From positions 8,048,181 through 8,112,180 of the forward strand of contig OX424570.1 of the NCBI GenBank assembly GCA_949152475.1: a DNA stretch of 64,000 nucleotides, written 5' to 3'. How positions within the stretch are numbered: the stretch's first letter is position 1; each line of letters starts with the position of its first letter. The stretch is from Terebella lapidaria (lineage: Eukaryota; Annelida; Polychaeta; Terebellida; Terebellidae). Of the stretch, positions 11,850 to 23,729 are shown piece after piece. Made by a program: the position numbers and the translations under genes. Below the pieces are notes generated by a model. It ran no database searches, had not been told where the DNA came from, and saw nothing but the letters and a program-made list of their open reading frames with translations.

Positions 11850-12470
11850 AAGTTGAAATCGATATTGGATGTCACACTCACTGGAGTTATCTTGGATAGA
11901 TTCGTCTGATTAGATATACGAAAGTGAATATAGCATAAATCATATTTTGGATCGACCTCCCGCTATCTGCAAGACTCATGTTTCGTGTTATTTTCCCAAT
12001 GGTTCTGTACACTGAACTATGCAATATCTGATTCCCGTAGTCTCGACCATCCATGGTCTATACATTAATTATCTGGTATCAAGCCGAGTCCCGTCTATGG
12101 CTTTACGGGCAGTTAACGCCCACACTGGCTTACGGTTCTATACTATTGGTATATCCCTACCCATTCGGTAATAGAGGTGACGTGATGCCTCTCAACAGGA
12201 TTGGTGGTATGTTTTCAGAGGGAACCAGATGAGGGTTTATCTCATAAATGTGTGACTGCAGAGAAAGTATGTGGTGGACGAATAACAGACGTAGTTCGTG
12301 GTCTCATAAATATGCTATACTCCAGCAGATTTCCCCCGAAAAGTAATGTATCATCCACTTACTGCCATCAGTACATCAAAATTCTGATAGTGACACAGAG
12401 TTATATTTATTATATGGGAATGGAAGTCGACCATCAGATGATCCAAAAATAGTGGGAAAATAAGCTTGAG
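11850..12470 (+). repeat. Left-arm segment mirrored at 45,350-45,930
   Basis: Anchors in inverted orientation include GGCAGTTAACGCC near 12,110 versus 45,470, and CCTCTCAACAGGATTGGTG near 12,190 versus 45,390. No coding region is supported. Confidence 0.7.
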
Positions 12471-12979
12471 TACAATTCAATTTATGTGTAACCACAAAGG
12501 TCTAGTAACATATGTTCACTCAATTTTCCTCCAAAGGTGGACAATATAATGAGAGAATGTGGATAATATATGCGCGAACATCCTCAATTTGCACTTATCG
12601 ATCGGTTGTTAGCTGGTCTAATCGCCCTGTTGATTACAGTTGATATGAGCCTTGGCAACTTCCAAATACTGGTGTGGTTGGTTATATGTAAAATGATGTC
12701 AGTATATGCCTGATGGGCTGAGACCTAAGTCATTGCTTCCGTTTATATCCAGATGGAACACCGTCTCTGTTTGTTACAATTACATTCAATATCAGACATG
12801 CTTCCTGTGATTTATTCAATGAAAAATACGCGGAGTGTGTAGTTTGTTTTGAAGAGATCGTAACATAATTGAAGTTGTAAAGTCACATAAAGTGATGTTG
12901 ACCCATGCTTTACATTTGGCAAGCAGTGCGCTAACTTCATGATAATTTATAGAGTATGGAATTGATATGTATTGTTATT
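12471..12979. other. Gene-free spacer
   Basis: No domain-bearing frame, RNA gene or repeat border was seen. Confidence 0.4.
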
Positions 12980-15090
12980 GATAAATATAAACGAGAGGCC
13001 ATAGGCCACACACTTGCCGGAGCGATTACGTAATTATGACGTAATTTGTCGTCAATTCTATACTGCAAACTTACTGTGAATGGAGTTTTTGAATATGCAT
13101 GATAAAATCGTGTTTATATGAGTTATATCATAACCAGACAAGATCATAAGATCTTCAAATAATGAGTTTCCTTTGCAATTTCACCGATTTGTTCGAACAA
13201 TCCCCGTAAAACTTCGCAGTTTGATGGAGGATACCATTATATATCCGTGTGTTGAATTTCAGAAGTATCGGATTAAATGTGACTGCTGTGTGAATTTCTG
13301 AAAATTCGAAAAAAAATGAGAGATGTCTGGTGCATGTACAGGACCTTTGGTCATGAAACAAATTACCACCAAAAACCGGGAATTGAGCTGATCCCTCCGC
13401 CGGTCCGTCATCCCCAAAAGTTCTGATATGAAGTGGCCTGTCGCTTGACCCAGACTGTATTTAGACATGAGTTTTAGACTTTATTATACCAGTTTGACAC
13501 CTCTGAGTCGGAAAACAAAAGAAATATTGTTTGAGATGTGCATTCGGATATATATATGATATACTGTACTAATACGCGACCGAGTGTGTATATTTAGAAG
13601 GGGACATGTCCACAGGGGGTAATCGTTTCTACAGCTTATTGATGTGTGAATGGATTGAGAATCAGATTCACCCCACTGCTCTTTCTACTTTGATATCTCG
13701 GCGAGTTTTCAATTTATTCCAAATATGAAAAGTGGACCATAAACTAGAAGTAACACTGCAACTAACTGCATGAAATGCTTTAGAATTTAATGTTCAGTAA
13801 ATTGGTGAAAATCGGAACCATGAAAACATAAAAAGTATATGTTAAAGGAAGAATTTTCATAGGATTCTGATTAAGTTTTGTCAATTCTATAGTTCAAACT
13901 TGCTGTCAATAAATTTTTCAAATATGCATGATTAAATCGTGTTTATATATGTTATATTATAACCGGACAAGATCATAATATCCACAAATGATGAGTTTCC
14001 TTTGAAATTTTACCAATTTGTTGGCACAAAAACGTCAATTACGTCGAAACGGATATATTGATTGAGCTGAAAATTGGTAGAAACCATCACAGGACGACTC
14101 CACATCGTTTGCATCTGTTAGATCTGCAGTAAATGGTATTACTTTGAACATCTGACACTCGAAAGGCCTAAATGTTGGTCTGAAATCACGTTTGACGTCA
14201 TTATGACGTCAATTGACGTCCGATTCCAAAAATAACAACAGATTTGGAAAGTACTCTCGAAGAGCTTTCAAACGAGCTACTACTCGATATTTTTGCAAGA
14301 GGTCAAGGTCAAGGTCATTTTTGAGGTAAACTCAGTCGCTTGCAAAGGCTATCGCTCATACGCCTTAGGTGTAAATGCAAAAGTTGTTAGGCTAAGTGAG
14401 TGCAATACTGTGTATTTACTTTCGTGTCTCTATCTTGCTTAGTTCCTGAGATATAGTGACCTACATGGTTTTCACTTGCGGGTCAATATTGACCTTAACT
14501 TTCGACCTACGACCTTGAAATTTCGTGGATCAAAAGAAGTCATCCTTGCTTATTAACAGGTTTATCATTGGATTTTTACGCACATTATTGACGCTTTTAT
14601 CAGCATGGACAGCTTGAAAAATGCAATTTGGCTTATAATGGGACCGATTTCGTTGCCATAGAAACGTCAATTACGTCATAACGGATTGATCGATCGCGCT
14701 AAAAATTTATATTGACCATAAGGGACCGGCCCCACATCGTTTCCGAGCATCAGATCGAAAATCGGAGGAGGTGACCTCCAAGGTCAAATATTCGACCTCG
14801 GGCTAACATCTCAAGGTCAAGGTCAAAGGTCAGGGTCAAGGTCTCAGAAGATAGAACTCGAGTTTATCTACAATATGAACTTAATTTGAAGTCTCTAGGA
14901 CCATTAGAACCGAAGTTATGACCACTTATGTGTTTTCAACGTTTTGCTTGACCTTGACCTTGACCTTTGACCTAGACACACCAAAATAGGACGTTTTCTG
15001 GCTGGTATACTACAGATTCTGCACACGGATTTTGGAAGCTTTTAATCAAGAACTGTGGACGCTAGAGTGCGAACAAACACACACAAACAC
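12980..15090. repeat. Unclassified repeat block rich in AGGTCA and TGACGTCA sites
   Basis: Two diverged direct repeats, about 13,050-13,230 and 13,876-14,035 (anchor TATGCATGAT(A/T)AAATCGTG), lie inside this block. The sequence at 14,195-14,225 holds several TGACGTCA/TGACGTC sites. Arrays of AGGTCA half-sites occur at 14,300-14,330 and 14,812-14,843, and the complementary array at 14,948-14,974. The mirror arm between 44,560 and 45,350 lacks the block, so it is probably an inserted element, but I could not find terminal repeats. Confidence 0.45.
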
Positions 15091-15360
15091 ATAAAGCATA
15101 TTTAAAATGTTTCAAAAATACTAATATTCAACCGATTTTGAGATTAGTGTGAAAATGTTCTAAATTGACTATTGTGACGGATGAATCGCCAAAATATATT
15201 GGCTAGAATGACTGTTCAAAAACGGCATACAAAGGACCTAGGGTTCAACCCAAGATAGTTTATGGAGAATGTAATGTAAATTCCATCAATACAAAACAAA
15301 TTTCTTGTCAAGATGACGACAGACTGAAAACTAGGTGGCTGTTGCAATACATGATAAATG

Positions 15361-15670
15361 TAAGTATCAATCTATTACCACTAATACAATCAGATTTTGA
15401 TGATAACACTAACAAACGTAAAATACAACATTTCTGCAATAGAAACGAAGCCCGACCAAATAGTTTATCCAAAGACACACTGGCGTCATCAGGGGCAGAC
15501 AGTGTGTTAAATGTAGTTGTTTCTACTGTACACCTGATGGAATTAGTATACAACTGCCCAACAACCTGTGAAAATAATTTAGAAATCCGAAACTAACCCC
15601 ATGGAATAGATACATGACAAGTACAAAAGTACCCAATCACAAGCCAGAAGGCTACTGAGTTGATGGTATC
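15361..15670 (-). repeat. Family R unit, tandem copy 1 (retrozyme / Penelope-LTR-like candidate)
   Basis: A ~310 bp unit repeated at 15,726-16,035 in the same orientation, offset 365 bp, with about two differences visible over the first 200 bases. On the minus strand it contains GCCCCTGATGACGCC followed about 30 bases later by GGTCGGGC. CTGATGA is the hammerhead core, and the flanking GCCC and GGGC could pair as stem I with cleavage after GTC. The expected GAAA box is not intact (ATAAA), and a competing 8-bp hairpin, ACACACTG with CAGTGTGT, spans the core. Other copies are at 9,926-10,730, 46,735-46,865 and 61,740-61,975. Confidence 0.6.
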
Positions 15671-15725
15671 CTCGGGGACAGATTTAACGTCCGCCAGCAG
15701 TGACACCGACTCAGTGGTATGAATG

Positions 15726-16035
15726 TAAGTATCAATCTATTACCACTAATACAATCAGATTTTGATGATAACACTAACAAACGTAAAATACAACATTTCT
15801 GCAATAGAAACGAAGCCCGACCAAATAGTTTATCCAAAGACACACTGGCGTCATGAGGGACAGACAGTGTGTTAAATGTAGTTGTTTCTACTGTACACCT
15901 GATGGAATTAGTATACAACTGCCCAACAACCTGTGAAAATAATTTAGAAATCCGAAACTAACCCCATGGAATAGATACATGACAAGTACAAAAGTACCCA
16001 ATCACAAGCCAGAAGGCTACTGAGTTGATGGTATG
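15726..16035 (-). repeat. Family R unit, tandem copy 2
   Basis: Nearly identical to 15,361-15,670. A 55-bp spacer (CCTCGGGGACAGA...) separates the copies. The same GTCCCCGAGGACACC sequence flanks the single copy at about 61,750, so the spacer belongs to the element. The mirror arm (44,277-44,330) reads straight through CATGATAAACTTTC with no insertion, showing that the whole ~690 bp composite was inserted here. Confidence 0.7.
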
Positions 16036-16902
16036 AATAATATAATAAACTTTCAAGAAATTGTAATTCTTCTGTTTTATTATCTGGTTTCATCTAATTG
16101 AATTCTGATGGAATATTTGTGAGTGGCCTCAGGAACTAAGAAGGCTTGTAATCTGTGATCATGAGACTGCCAATCACAGAAGTCCTGACGGTGGCAGCTA
16201 GACTTCTCTTTCTTAACGTCTGTTCAGTTCTTGGCAGGCAGCGAATCATAGGTTCTTTGATTTCTAATTTAGATCTGATCCATGTCGACCATTCCATTTT
16301 ATCATCAGGATGGGTTGTTGATCTGGTAGTGTTTTGACTGAAGCACAACAGTTCGAACCGTAAATACACATATCACGTTCCCATTTGTATTCTGAAAAAA
16401 ATATGTTGTTTGAAATAAGAGAACATGAAAGATTGATCGGTCACTGATACATAGGTTGAAACATACATTGGAGGCTGCCTTTTATTCCGGAATGGAATTG
16501 TTTGCTTAGATTTATGGCGCGAATGTAGTGTATATTATATTTTATCGGCTTTTGACATATTCTCTGCCTTGTTAATCCCCTGATAATTACCAATATTTCA
16601 TAAAACCAATTAATATTTCATTCATATCGATATCCTTGGACCATTAATCCAGCACTAGAAATCAAACAGATTCTTTTCTGCGGGAGATATGGCGTCGTTG
16701 CACATTGAGTGTAGCAAAAACCACGCACTTTCGCTGACGGTCTTTTCATGTTCACTGATATGGACGCAATTTCTTTGATGTGTTTTCTACCTAATCAGCA
16801 ATATGTGATGCAGTATATTTCATAAAACCAGCGCCGACGTTGTCTTTGAGGAAACTGAATTTAAAATGGCGCAAATCTTGACACAAAAACCGAAATCATA
16901 TA

Positions 16903-17321
16903 CAGTGGGGTCCAAAAGTCTTACACCACCTTGAGAGTTTCATCATAATCACATGCGGGCTCTAAAGATCGATCCTCTGCCTGTACTTTATAGATATATA
17001 TATCTCAAATATCACACGAAGGTTTATTTCGGTGAAATAAAATAAAAATTACCAAAACAAAACATAAATAAATAAAGAAATGTAACATATTTATTCATAT
17101 GTCAACAACTTTTCTTAATTTAGTGTTTTTCCCCCAAAATCAATAAAATATTATGTTGCACAATCACACTTCCTGAACATCTGATGCTTTTGTGCTCACA
17201 TACATGGAAGTGACTGAAAGAACAAATACCTATTAACTTAGGCGGAATAAATTATACTTCAATGATAGGTTTCAGAAAATGTGATATTTTCAGGGTGGTC
17301 TAAGACTAAAGGACCCCACTG
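16903..17321. mobile_element. Tc1/mariner-like MITE, copy 1
   Basis: The left end CAGTGGGGTCC...AAGTCTTA.ACCACC and the right end are inverted complements over about 37 bp with a few mismatches. TA lies on both sides (16,901-16,902 and 17,322-17,323). At 419 bp it has no coding capacity. The same element sits at the same relative place in the mirror arm (37,012-37,408), so it was inserted before the arms were duplicated. Confidence 0.85.
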
Positions 17322-17335
17322 TAAGTACAAGCAAG

Positions 17336-19620
17336 TACACACAGATGATTTAGTCCTTCTCATGGTACTGTTATGACCTTGTCCCATATAGACAAATCTC
17401 TGTCTGACCCCGGTACCGTCGCTGGCAAGGATATTTTGGTCTTGGAACCTATAACAAGCAATATCAGTGAAGTGACAATTTATGTATCACAATGAAGGTC
17501 ATGACCAATAAAATGTGTTCACTGAAATTGTCATCTTATGTGAGATGTATAAATCTCCCACCATCATTGCAACCAATTTTTTAGACAATAGCTTGAATGC
17601 AACATTTTAAAACGGAAAAGAATGTTCTAACGGCTTCAGGAGCTTCAGACTGTGTTATCGCACAACTCCCAAGGGTAGTGTCTGAATTTTACAGATTATT
17701 GCATTCCAAGAATATGTCACAACACAACATATTTACCAATTTGAGATCGTTTATCACCTGAAATTTGTATTTACCTCGGACTTGGAAATACCAGAACATC
17801 TCGGACATGATGCACTATCGTTTTAGTCACGTGGCCTCATTTAAAACAATCACGAAAAGTAATCATACAGAGTTAATAATACATTGAATTATTGTGTTAG
17901 CGAAGAATAACACCATTAGGCGCTAATCTCAGACGCTTTTCGAAATAATCTTGCTATAACCTGTCAAATGAGCAGCTTCCTAATTATTCACTTCTAACTG
18001 AATTTGGACTTCTAGAATCGGACGCAGAATGTTTTTTTTCTTATTCATTTTGATAACACAAATTTGCAGATAGAGAAGCAGCGTTGGGTTCTTGTCAGCA
18101 AACCCATATTGTTAATAACTCATTGTGGATTTTTTTCACGATGTTCAGTGATCTGATGGACAAGATTTGTCCTGCGTCGCTCGGTCCTCCTGAGTCAGTG
18201 TTGTCTGTAATTGATGGATATGAGATGCGACTGCTTCATGGAGAAATGTAGTGTCCAGCTGTTGCTGGTTTCTGATATCGTCTCCGTTGCGCCACACGAG
18301 AGAAACCCATCATTTGTGAGTCTTCCCAATGATCTGTTTTAGCTCGAAAAGTGAAAAAAACGTGTTTCTTTTGATTTATTTTCTAATTAGTAGTAAGTGG
18401 AAAGTGTTTTATATTATACAATATTTTCAGTTGTATTTTTATGTTAATGCTGGTTGGACGAATTCATGCTATGGTGGCATATCGTTCTTTAGGTTTATTG
18501 ATCGGCATAGCACGAATTTTCTGGACATGGAATTAGACACATCTCAAATGACTTGGAAAATCAAGAGATACAATATTTGACAGCATTCGCCTACCTACTC
18601 CATTCTGATGAAATAAATTGTCCATAGTCCAATATACAAGAAAAAACGCTATAAAATTCATCGAACTAAAAAGGCTTTTTGGGAGTAAAAACGAGATACC
18701 CGTGATTATATCTGGTTTCATCCAATTGAATGCTGATGGAATATTTGCGAGTGACATAGGAATTGAGATGAGCTGTAGTCTGTGATCATAAGACTGCCAA
18801 TCACAGAAGTCCTGACGGTGGCACCCAGACTTCTCTTCCTCAACGTCTGTTCCGATTTTTGTCGGGGAGGCAGCAAATCCTAGGTTCTTTGATTTGTAAT
18901 TTGAATCAAATTCATGCCGATCAGTCGATATTATGATCAAGATCCAGTATGGATAGATTTTCGGTCTGGTAGTATTTCTAATCTGAATATAGCACAGCAT
19001 AATTATGCATACATAGTGTATTTCACGAATACTGAGAGATCCGTTGTAAATGTTAGAAGCTACCTGTAAAAAGTGTATTTCTTGTTTGTTTGTTTTTTTT
19101 TTTTTTTTGGGGGGGGGGGGGGGGGGGCTAAATAGCGATATTATAGGCAATGAATTATTATGCCTGTTCCTTTATGATTCATGGTTCTTCGTGTGTGCCA
19201 AGAATGGATATTGTATGCTTTCAGTTTGTTCTTTATGTATTAACCTTTCACGTGTTTCGTTTATTACCTGTGGTTTCCTGTGGTTCGACATAGGAGATTA
19301 ACATGAGGGTTGCATATACACATCAAACTTTCACCACGATAACAATGCAACTGTTGGTGCCAATAGAGACCTAAAATGTAATGTTTTTTTTGGAATCAAA
19401 AAGAGGTCTGGCCGACAAAATACAGCAAAAGGCACAAAGATATCACCAGGGTTGGCAATATCTATTCTTCATCAGATAAAAAAAGTCAAAATTGTGTGCA
19501 CTGTTTCTATCATAATTATATTATTGAAAAGACTTATGTAACACAATGTCACTAATGTTTACGTCAACATACTGTATCAATGTTGAATAAATATGATGCG
19601 TTCATGTAACGAGTTCAGTA
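17336..19620 (+). repeat. Left-arm segment mirrored at 32,700-37,000
   Basis: Collinear inverted matches are 17,345-17,640 with 36,440-36,985, 17,765-18,320 with 33,960-34,500, 18,320-18,960 with 33,340-33,960, and 18,960-19,600 with 32,735-33,330. A run of T followed by about 19 G at 19,087-19,127 is matched by a C/A run at 33,178-33,200. The 205-codon minus-strand frame through the poly-G tract is low-complexity and not conserved. Confidence 0.75.
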
Positions 19621-20539
19621 ATTTGTATTTACTATCTCAGACATGGGTCTAGTAACAGACATGGGTCTCAAGGTATATGCGAACAATCTCGAGGTAGACA
19701 CCGCATACACTGTGTAGTTCTGGAAACCAACGATCCTCATTCACCAACAATCACTTTAGCAATGATTTAGAGATGACGTATGATGATGCTACATAGCAAA
19801 CGCGACATTGTTGCAAGAAAATCCCCTGTGGAAAAAGCGACATATTGCTGCGGGACTGTTATAGAGAAAGAGACATATCGACCATACACGTGAATTAAGC
19901 AACACATTACTGCGAGGCTGCTGCATTACATAATAATCTAAGCCCATAGCAAAACCGACATGGTGAGACATCGCAAACAGAGAAACGACCAGAAACGAAA
20001 TGGATGACTGACGATACGGCGGCTAAATTTTAATAAATTTATTATGGGTAGTCTAGAATATATATCGGTTTTCATCATTATGACCCATTTGCGCAGACAT
20101 ATAATCTAGAAACATGACATTTAGCAGACTTGTGGATATACGGAAAGCCAGTGGGGACATGGGAATTAGGAAATCCGCAGTATCAAATCATGGTTTACTA
20201 CGGAATACATATATACGATGGTAACTTGGGAATTTGGAACTGGAAATTTCAGAATATTAAAGTATTATTAGTCTAATAGTATTACTATTATTAATTTGAG
20301 ATTCCATTTGTTATATTAAATACAAAACAATTCCACTTTCTCAACAAAATATTTCTGACCAGTCAAATTGGTTCGTGAAAAGACAGTAGCCATGAAATTA
20401 CCGAATGGGCGATAAAGGGTGGTGCATGTCGTGTTTTTTCACGGCCGTGACATATGCGATCACTGCTGTTCGATTTTTCGCCATGTCTGTTTTACTATGC
20501 TACAATGATCTTTTTCTCGAAATATGTTAAATATTTTAT
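19621..20539. other. Gene-free stretch with a short dispersed repeat
   Basis: 19,720-19,785 (anchor ACCAACGATCCTCATTCACC) is repeated on the opposite strand at 45,005-45,070. The rest shows nothing recognisable. Confidence 0.4.
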
Positions 20540-21735
20540 TTTTATAATTCATTCAAGAAGTTATGGGAGCTGAATGTAGTGAACTCCTTGACTACTTCAA
20601 GATAGGATTTAATAATTGGCATAGTCAATTTCAGTGGTGATCCCGAATTTGAGCTTCAATAACCTTGACAGTAAAATCAGCCATTATTGTAGAAAAACGA
20701 ACGTTGGACTTTGGCAGCCAGTTTCTCGAAGTTCATTCAGAAAATTCATTTCATTGGTGTATATATTGTCAACAGTATAACAGTTGGAAATTCAAAGGGA
20801 ATACCGAAAAATATTCAACAGAAACACGATATTCACCTTTGAAGCTAAAACGGTTTGAATATCCACGGGGGTCAAGAACACAAAAACTATTTTGTGTGCA
20901 CTAAACAGTCATAACAACTATTCTATGGCAAGAATATATCATTAGAAGAAAAATTCTTCTGCTAGTGTTCTGAATCTGGGCAGATATCAGTGTGAACAAG
21001 TCCGAAACATGCTTAAATTCTCCCATTATCGACCACGAAGGTTGTCTTCGAGCCGATAGTCGAAACGTAGGAACATGAATACGGATAAAATAAAGAAGCT
21101 GGCGAATCCTACACTGTATGGTGACAGTACTTTGTCTGTCGATTCATCAAATACTGTGCACTCATGATGGATTTGGGCGAGCATGGCGATCACCATCGTG
21201 TTTCCCTCCAAATAACACATGCACCCACTCCAAATAATGTTGGCGCGCCTAGTTGCCTCCGAATAATACAAGTGTGCTTGACCCCCGTGATATGGGTTGG
21301 AATGAATCCAATCACACAAAACACACACCCGTTTATTAGTGATGAGTTTGCGTGGCGCAGCAGGGGATGCAACCACCGACAGCTGGACACTACATCTCCC
21401 CATGGGGCAGTAACATTCCATCTCCATCCATTACCGGGAACACTGACACACGAGAACCTGGCGAGGCAAAACAAATCTTATCGCTCATACTAACATGGGA
21501 AGAAAATCCAAGGTGCTGTCCAAAATTAGGACATCGACCCTGCTACATGTATATACTTTTTCTGCTATATGTTTTTTTCTTCAATTTTTGTGATAGAAGC
21601 CTGAAGTTTGGTATAAAATTGCCGCTTGAGTCCAGGGTGAAGCATGCCAATTATTTAATACCATTCAGCATCGTAGAATATTACCTTAAAACGGTGTTAT
21701 GGAGTTTCAAAAAAGAGTTCAGCATACACTAACCC
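20540..21735 (-). repeat. Family A, copy 2
   Basis: An inverted copy of 4,986-6,190 that is closely matched by 48,240-49,445 in the same orientation. It ends at 21,735 with the same TIR-like terminus (GTTCAGCATACACTAACCC on the plus strand). Frames of 94-133 codons exist on both strands, but indels between copies break them. Confidence 0.65.
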
Positions 21736-23380
21736 ACTGTAAAACTTGTAATCTCATCATGCAAGCGGTACGACATATATTTACGTAAGCTTCTATGTCT
21801 GAAATTTTGTTTTATGAAAGGAAGTGATAATACACTGAAAGAATATATTATGCGTCTCATTATGTGAATATTAAACTTGATTAAAGTTAAATATTAGCGA
21901 TATTACATAATTTGAGACCAACAATACTATTTCAAAAGCATCTAGAATGGCCCAGACAATGATTATTACGTACCTAATTATTTCCAGTTTTTTTTAAACA
22001 GCTTCCTGTTGACACTGATACTGGACAGTGGTAGAACATGCTGGAGTAATTCTTGGTGAATCGTTTGTTTTCATGGCTGCATAACAAATTATCATTCAAC
22101 ACGAGACCAGGCATGTATGAAATATTTATAATACAACAGGCAAATGATACAATTACCTAAAAGTCTCATATTCAAAATTGTTACTCGTGCATGTGAAGAT
22201 GCTAGTTAAACCAAAAAGATATTGAGTCACTACTCCGTCTAGGATATGTGCAACGGATTGCTGTTGCGATGTTCCAAACAATATTTCACGAAGGTAATAT
22301 GCATCCTCTTATGCTCGACTCTTATGCGGTATCATTTTGGGACTGATTTCCACCAGATCCGGAGTATATATATATTTGTATATTCGTACATAAAAAGTAC
22401 ACTAGTCTATATACAAATTTACTGAATAAATAATACATGTAACATGCATGTATTAATTGAGGTGACCTACCCAGTGCTACTTAGCTTGTCGGACGAATGT
22501 GATAAAGTATAATAATGATAAAATAGTGATAAAGCTTGTCAGACTAATGTGATCGAAATTTTATAAAACACATAGATGTATAAACCCTGTCGGATCAGTT
22601 TCCAGATGATATTTTTTTGAAAGAAGTATTTTGTTCGTTCTGAAAAGATTCATTCTGCAACCACACACATCATGGACTTAAAAACAACAACAACTACTCA
22701 CATATAATGTACAAAGCGCAATATGTGAGGCTAGTAGTAATAATGATGGTAGTAATAATGAATGACCGCTCTGTTGTATGCTGTTCACATAAACATAATT
22801 GAAGGGCTGATTATAAACAGAGATGAAAATGTGTCTGAACAATGGTTTGTTCTAAGTGACTGCATAGCGGAGTACAATTCATGTTGTTAAGTGTCTCGTT
22901 GAACAGTTCCAAGGGGTTTTTTTTGCCTGTGAAACGCTTGGAGAACCACATACAAGGGAAGGCGCTATGCACAAGTATTATTCTGAACTGGTTGATTGAG
23001 CTATTGATGAAGCCCATGTACAATATGAGGAATTCGAGTACAATAATAATAATACTCTCGTCCGGTCTCACCTGTTGAATTGAGTGTATCATAAATACAT
23101 ATAATGTTTAGGGGCACTGTATAGTACGGAAAGATTACAAACGAACGAATATATAATGAGCTGAATTTAAAGAAAAAAATAATCGTGAAAGATGTCCATC
23201 GAAAAAAGTATTTTTCACTCCTCCGGGACTGGTACACCATGTTGTTTGAAACAACTGTTCAAAGCCAACAGGAGATTTTATTGATACAGAGAGATACATG
23301 TGTATGGGAAAACTTTGTGCGTGTAAGGACAGAAAGCGAAAACATGTGAACAAAGTCATTTCTGTACATAGCATGATTTG
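21736..23380 (+). repeat. Segment duplicated in direct orientation at 49,440-53,165
   Basis: Collinear direct matches are 21,780-22,170 with 49,490-49,920, 22,230-22,370 with 51,325-51,470, 22,460-22,720 with 51,670-51,920, and 22,725-23,380 with 52,585-53,165. Between the first two the second copy carries the hAT-like insertion 50,011-51,321. The reading GATATGTGCAACGG at about 22,229-22,242 is its empty site. No gene is seen in the segment, which lies downstream of the LRR-PAN gene. Confidence 0.8.
23277..23282 (-). terminator. Candidate polyadenylation signal of the LRR-PAN gene
   Basis: AATAAA on the minus strand, about 200 bases beyond the stop codon at 23,479. Position and orientation fit, but there is no transcript evidence. 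Confidence 0.4.
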
Positions 23381-23478
23381 CTCAAGGTTACATCCAACAA
23401 TAAGCAGCGATCAACACCACATGAGATAATTATTGAATATTGTTGTCCGGGAAAGGTCATCAGGTCGATTAACCAGAA

Positions 23479-23729
23479 TCAATTGATGAGGTACACAGTC
23501 TCACCAGGTACAAAGTCCAGTCCTGTCTCAGTGTCCTTCGGAGAACTAGCCACGGAACACAAGTTTCCACCGGCTATTGTGAAAGCGACACACTTCAGAT
23601 CAGCTACACATGCGTTCGCACAATCAAAGACATTCTTAATTTTGGTAACCCTCAGAAGATTCAACGCACAGGTCATGACCCCTCCTTTGCCCTTCTTGAA
23701 GGTTGAGTGTCGCAGTAAGTCTCCCTTGT
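23479..23729 (-). CDS. Exon 2 of the LRR-PAN gene (PAN domain)
   Basis: 251 bp: two bases completing the split Asp codon, then 82 codons and TGA. The central CANACVADLKCVAF stretch has the cysteine-rich helix-strand character of PAN_1 domains. The shifted plus-strand frame over the same bases is a shadow. Confidence 0.75.

Larger units (their letters stand above)
15100..17335 (+). repeat. Left-arm segment mirrored at 44,560-43,764 and 37,697-37,009
   Basis: The match begins with CAAAAATACTAATATTCAACC near 15,115 and runs, interrupted by the 15,357-16,050 insertion, to the MITE at 16,903-17,321. Its counterpart on the minus strand is split by the 6 kb ISL2EU-like element. The sequence around 16,570 (GGTAATTATCAG read on the minus strand) is the empty site for that element. 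Confidence 0.85.

Noticed and set aside
18533..19150. 205-codon minus-strand open frame
   Set aside because: It depends on a poly-G/poly-T tract (Pro and Lys runs) and is broken in the mirror arm at 33.0-33.7 kb.
20665..21732. Open frames of 79-133 codons on both strands in family A
   Set aside because: Three copies in the window (5.0-6.2, 20.5-21.7, 48.2-49.4 kb) carry different indels, with no protein conservation pattern.
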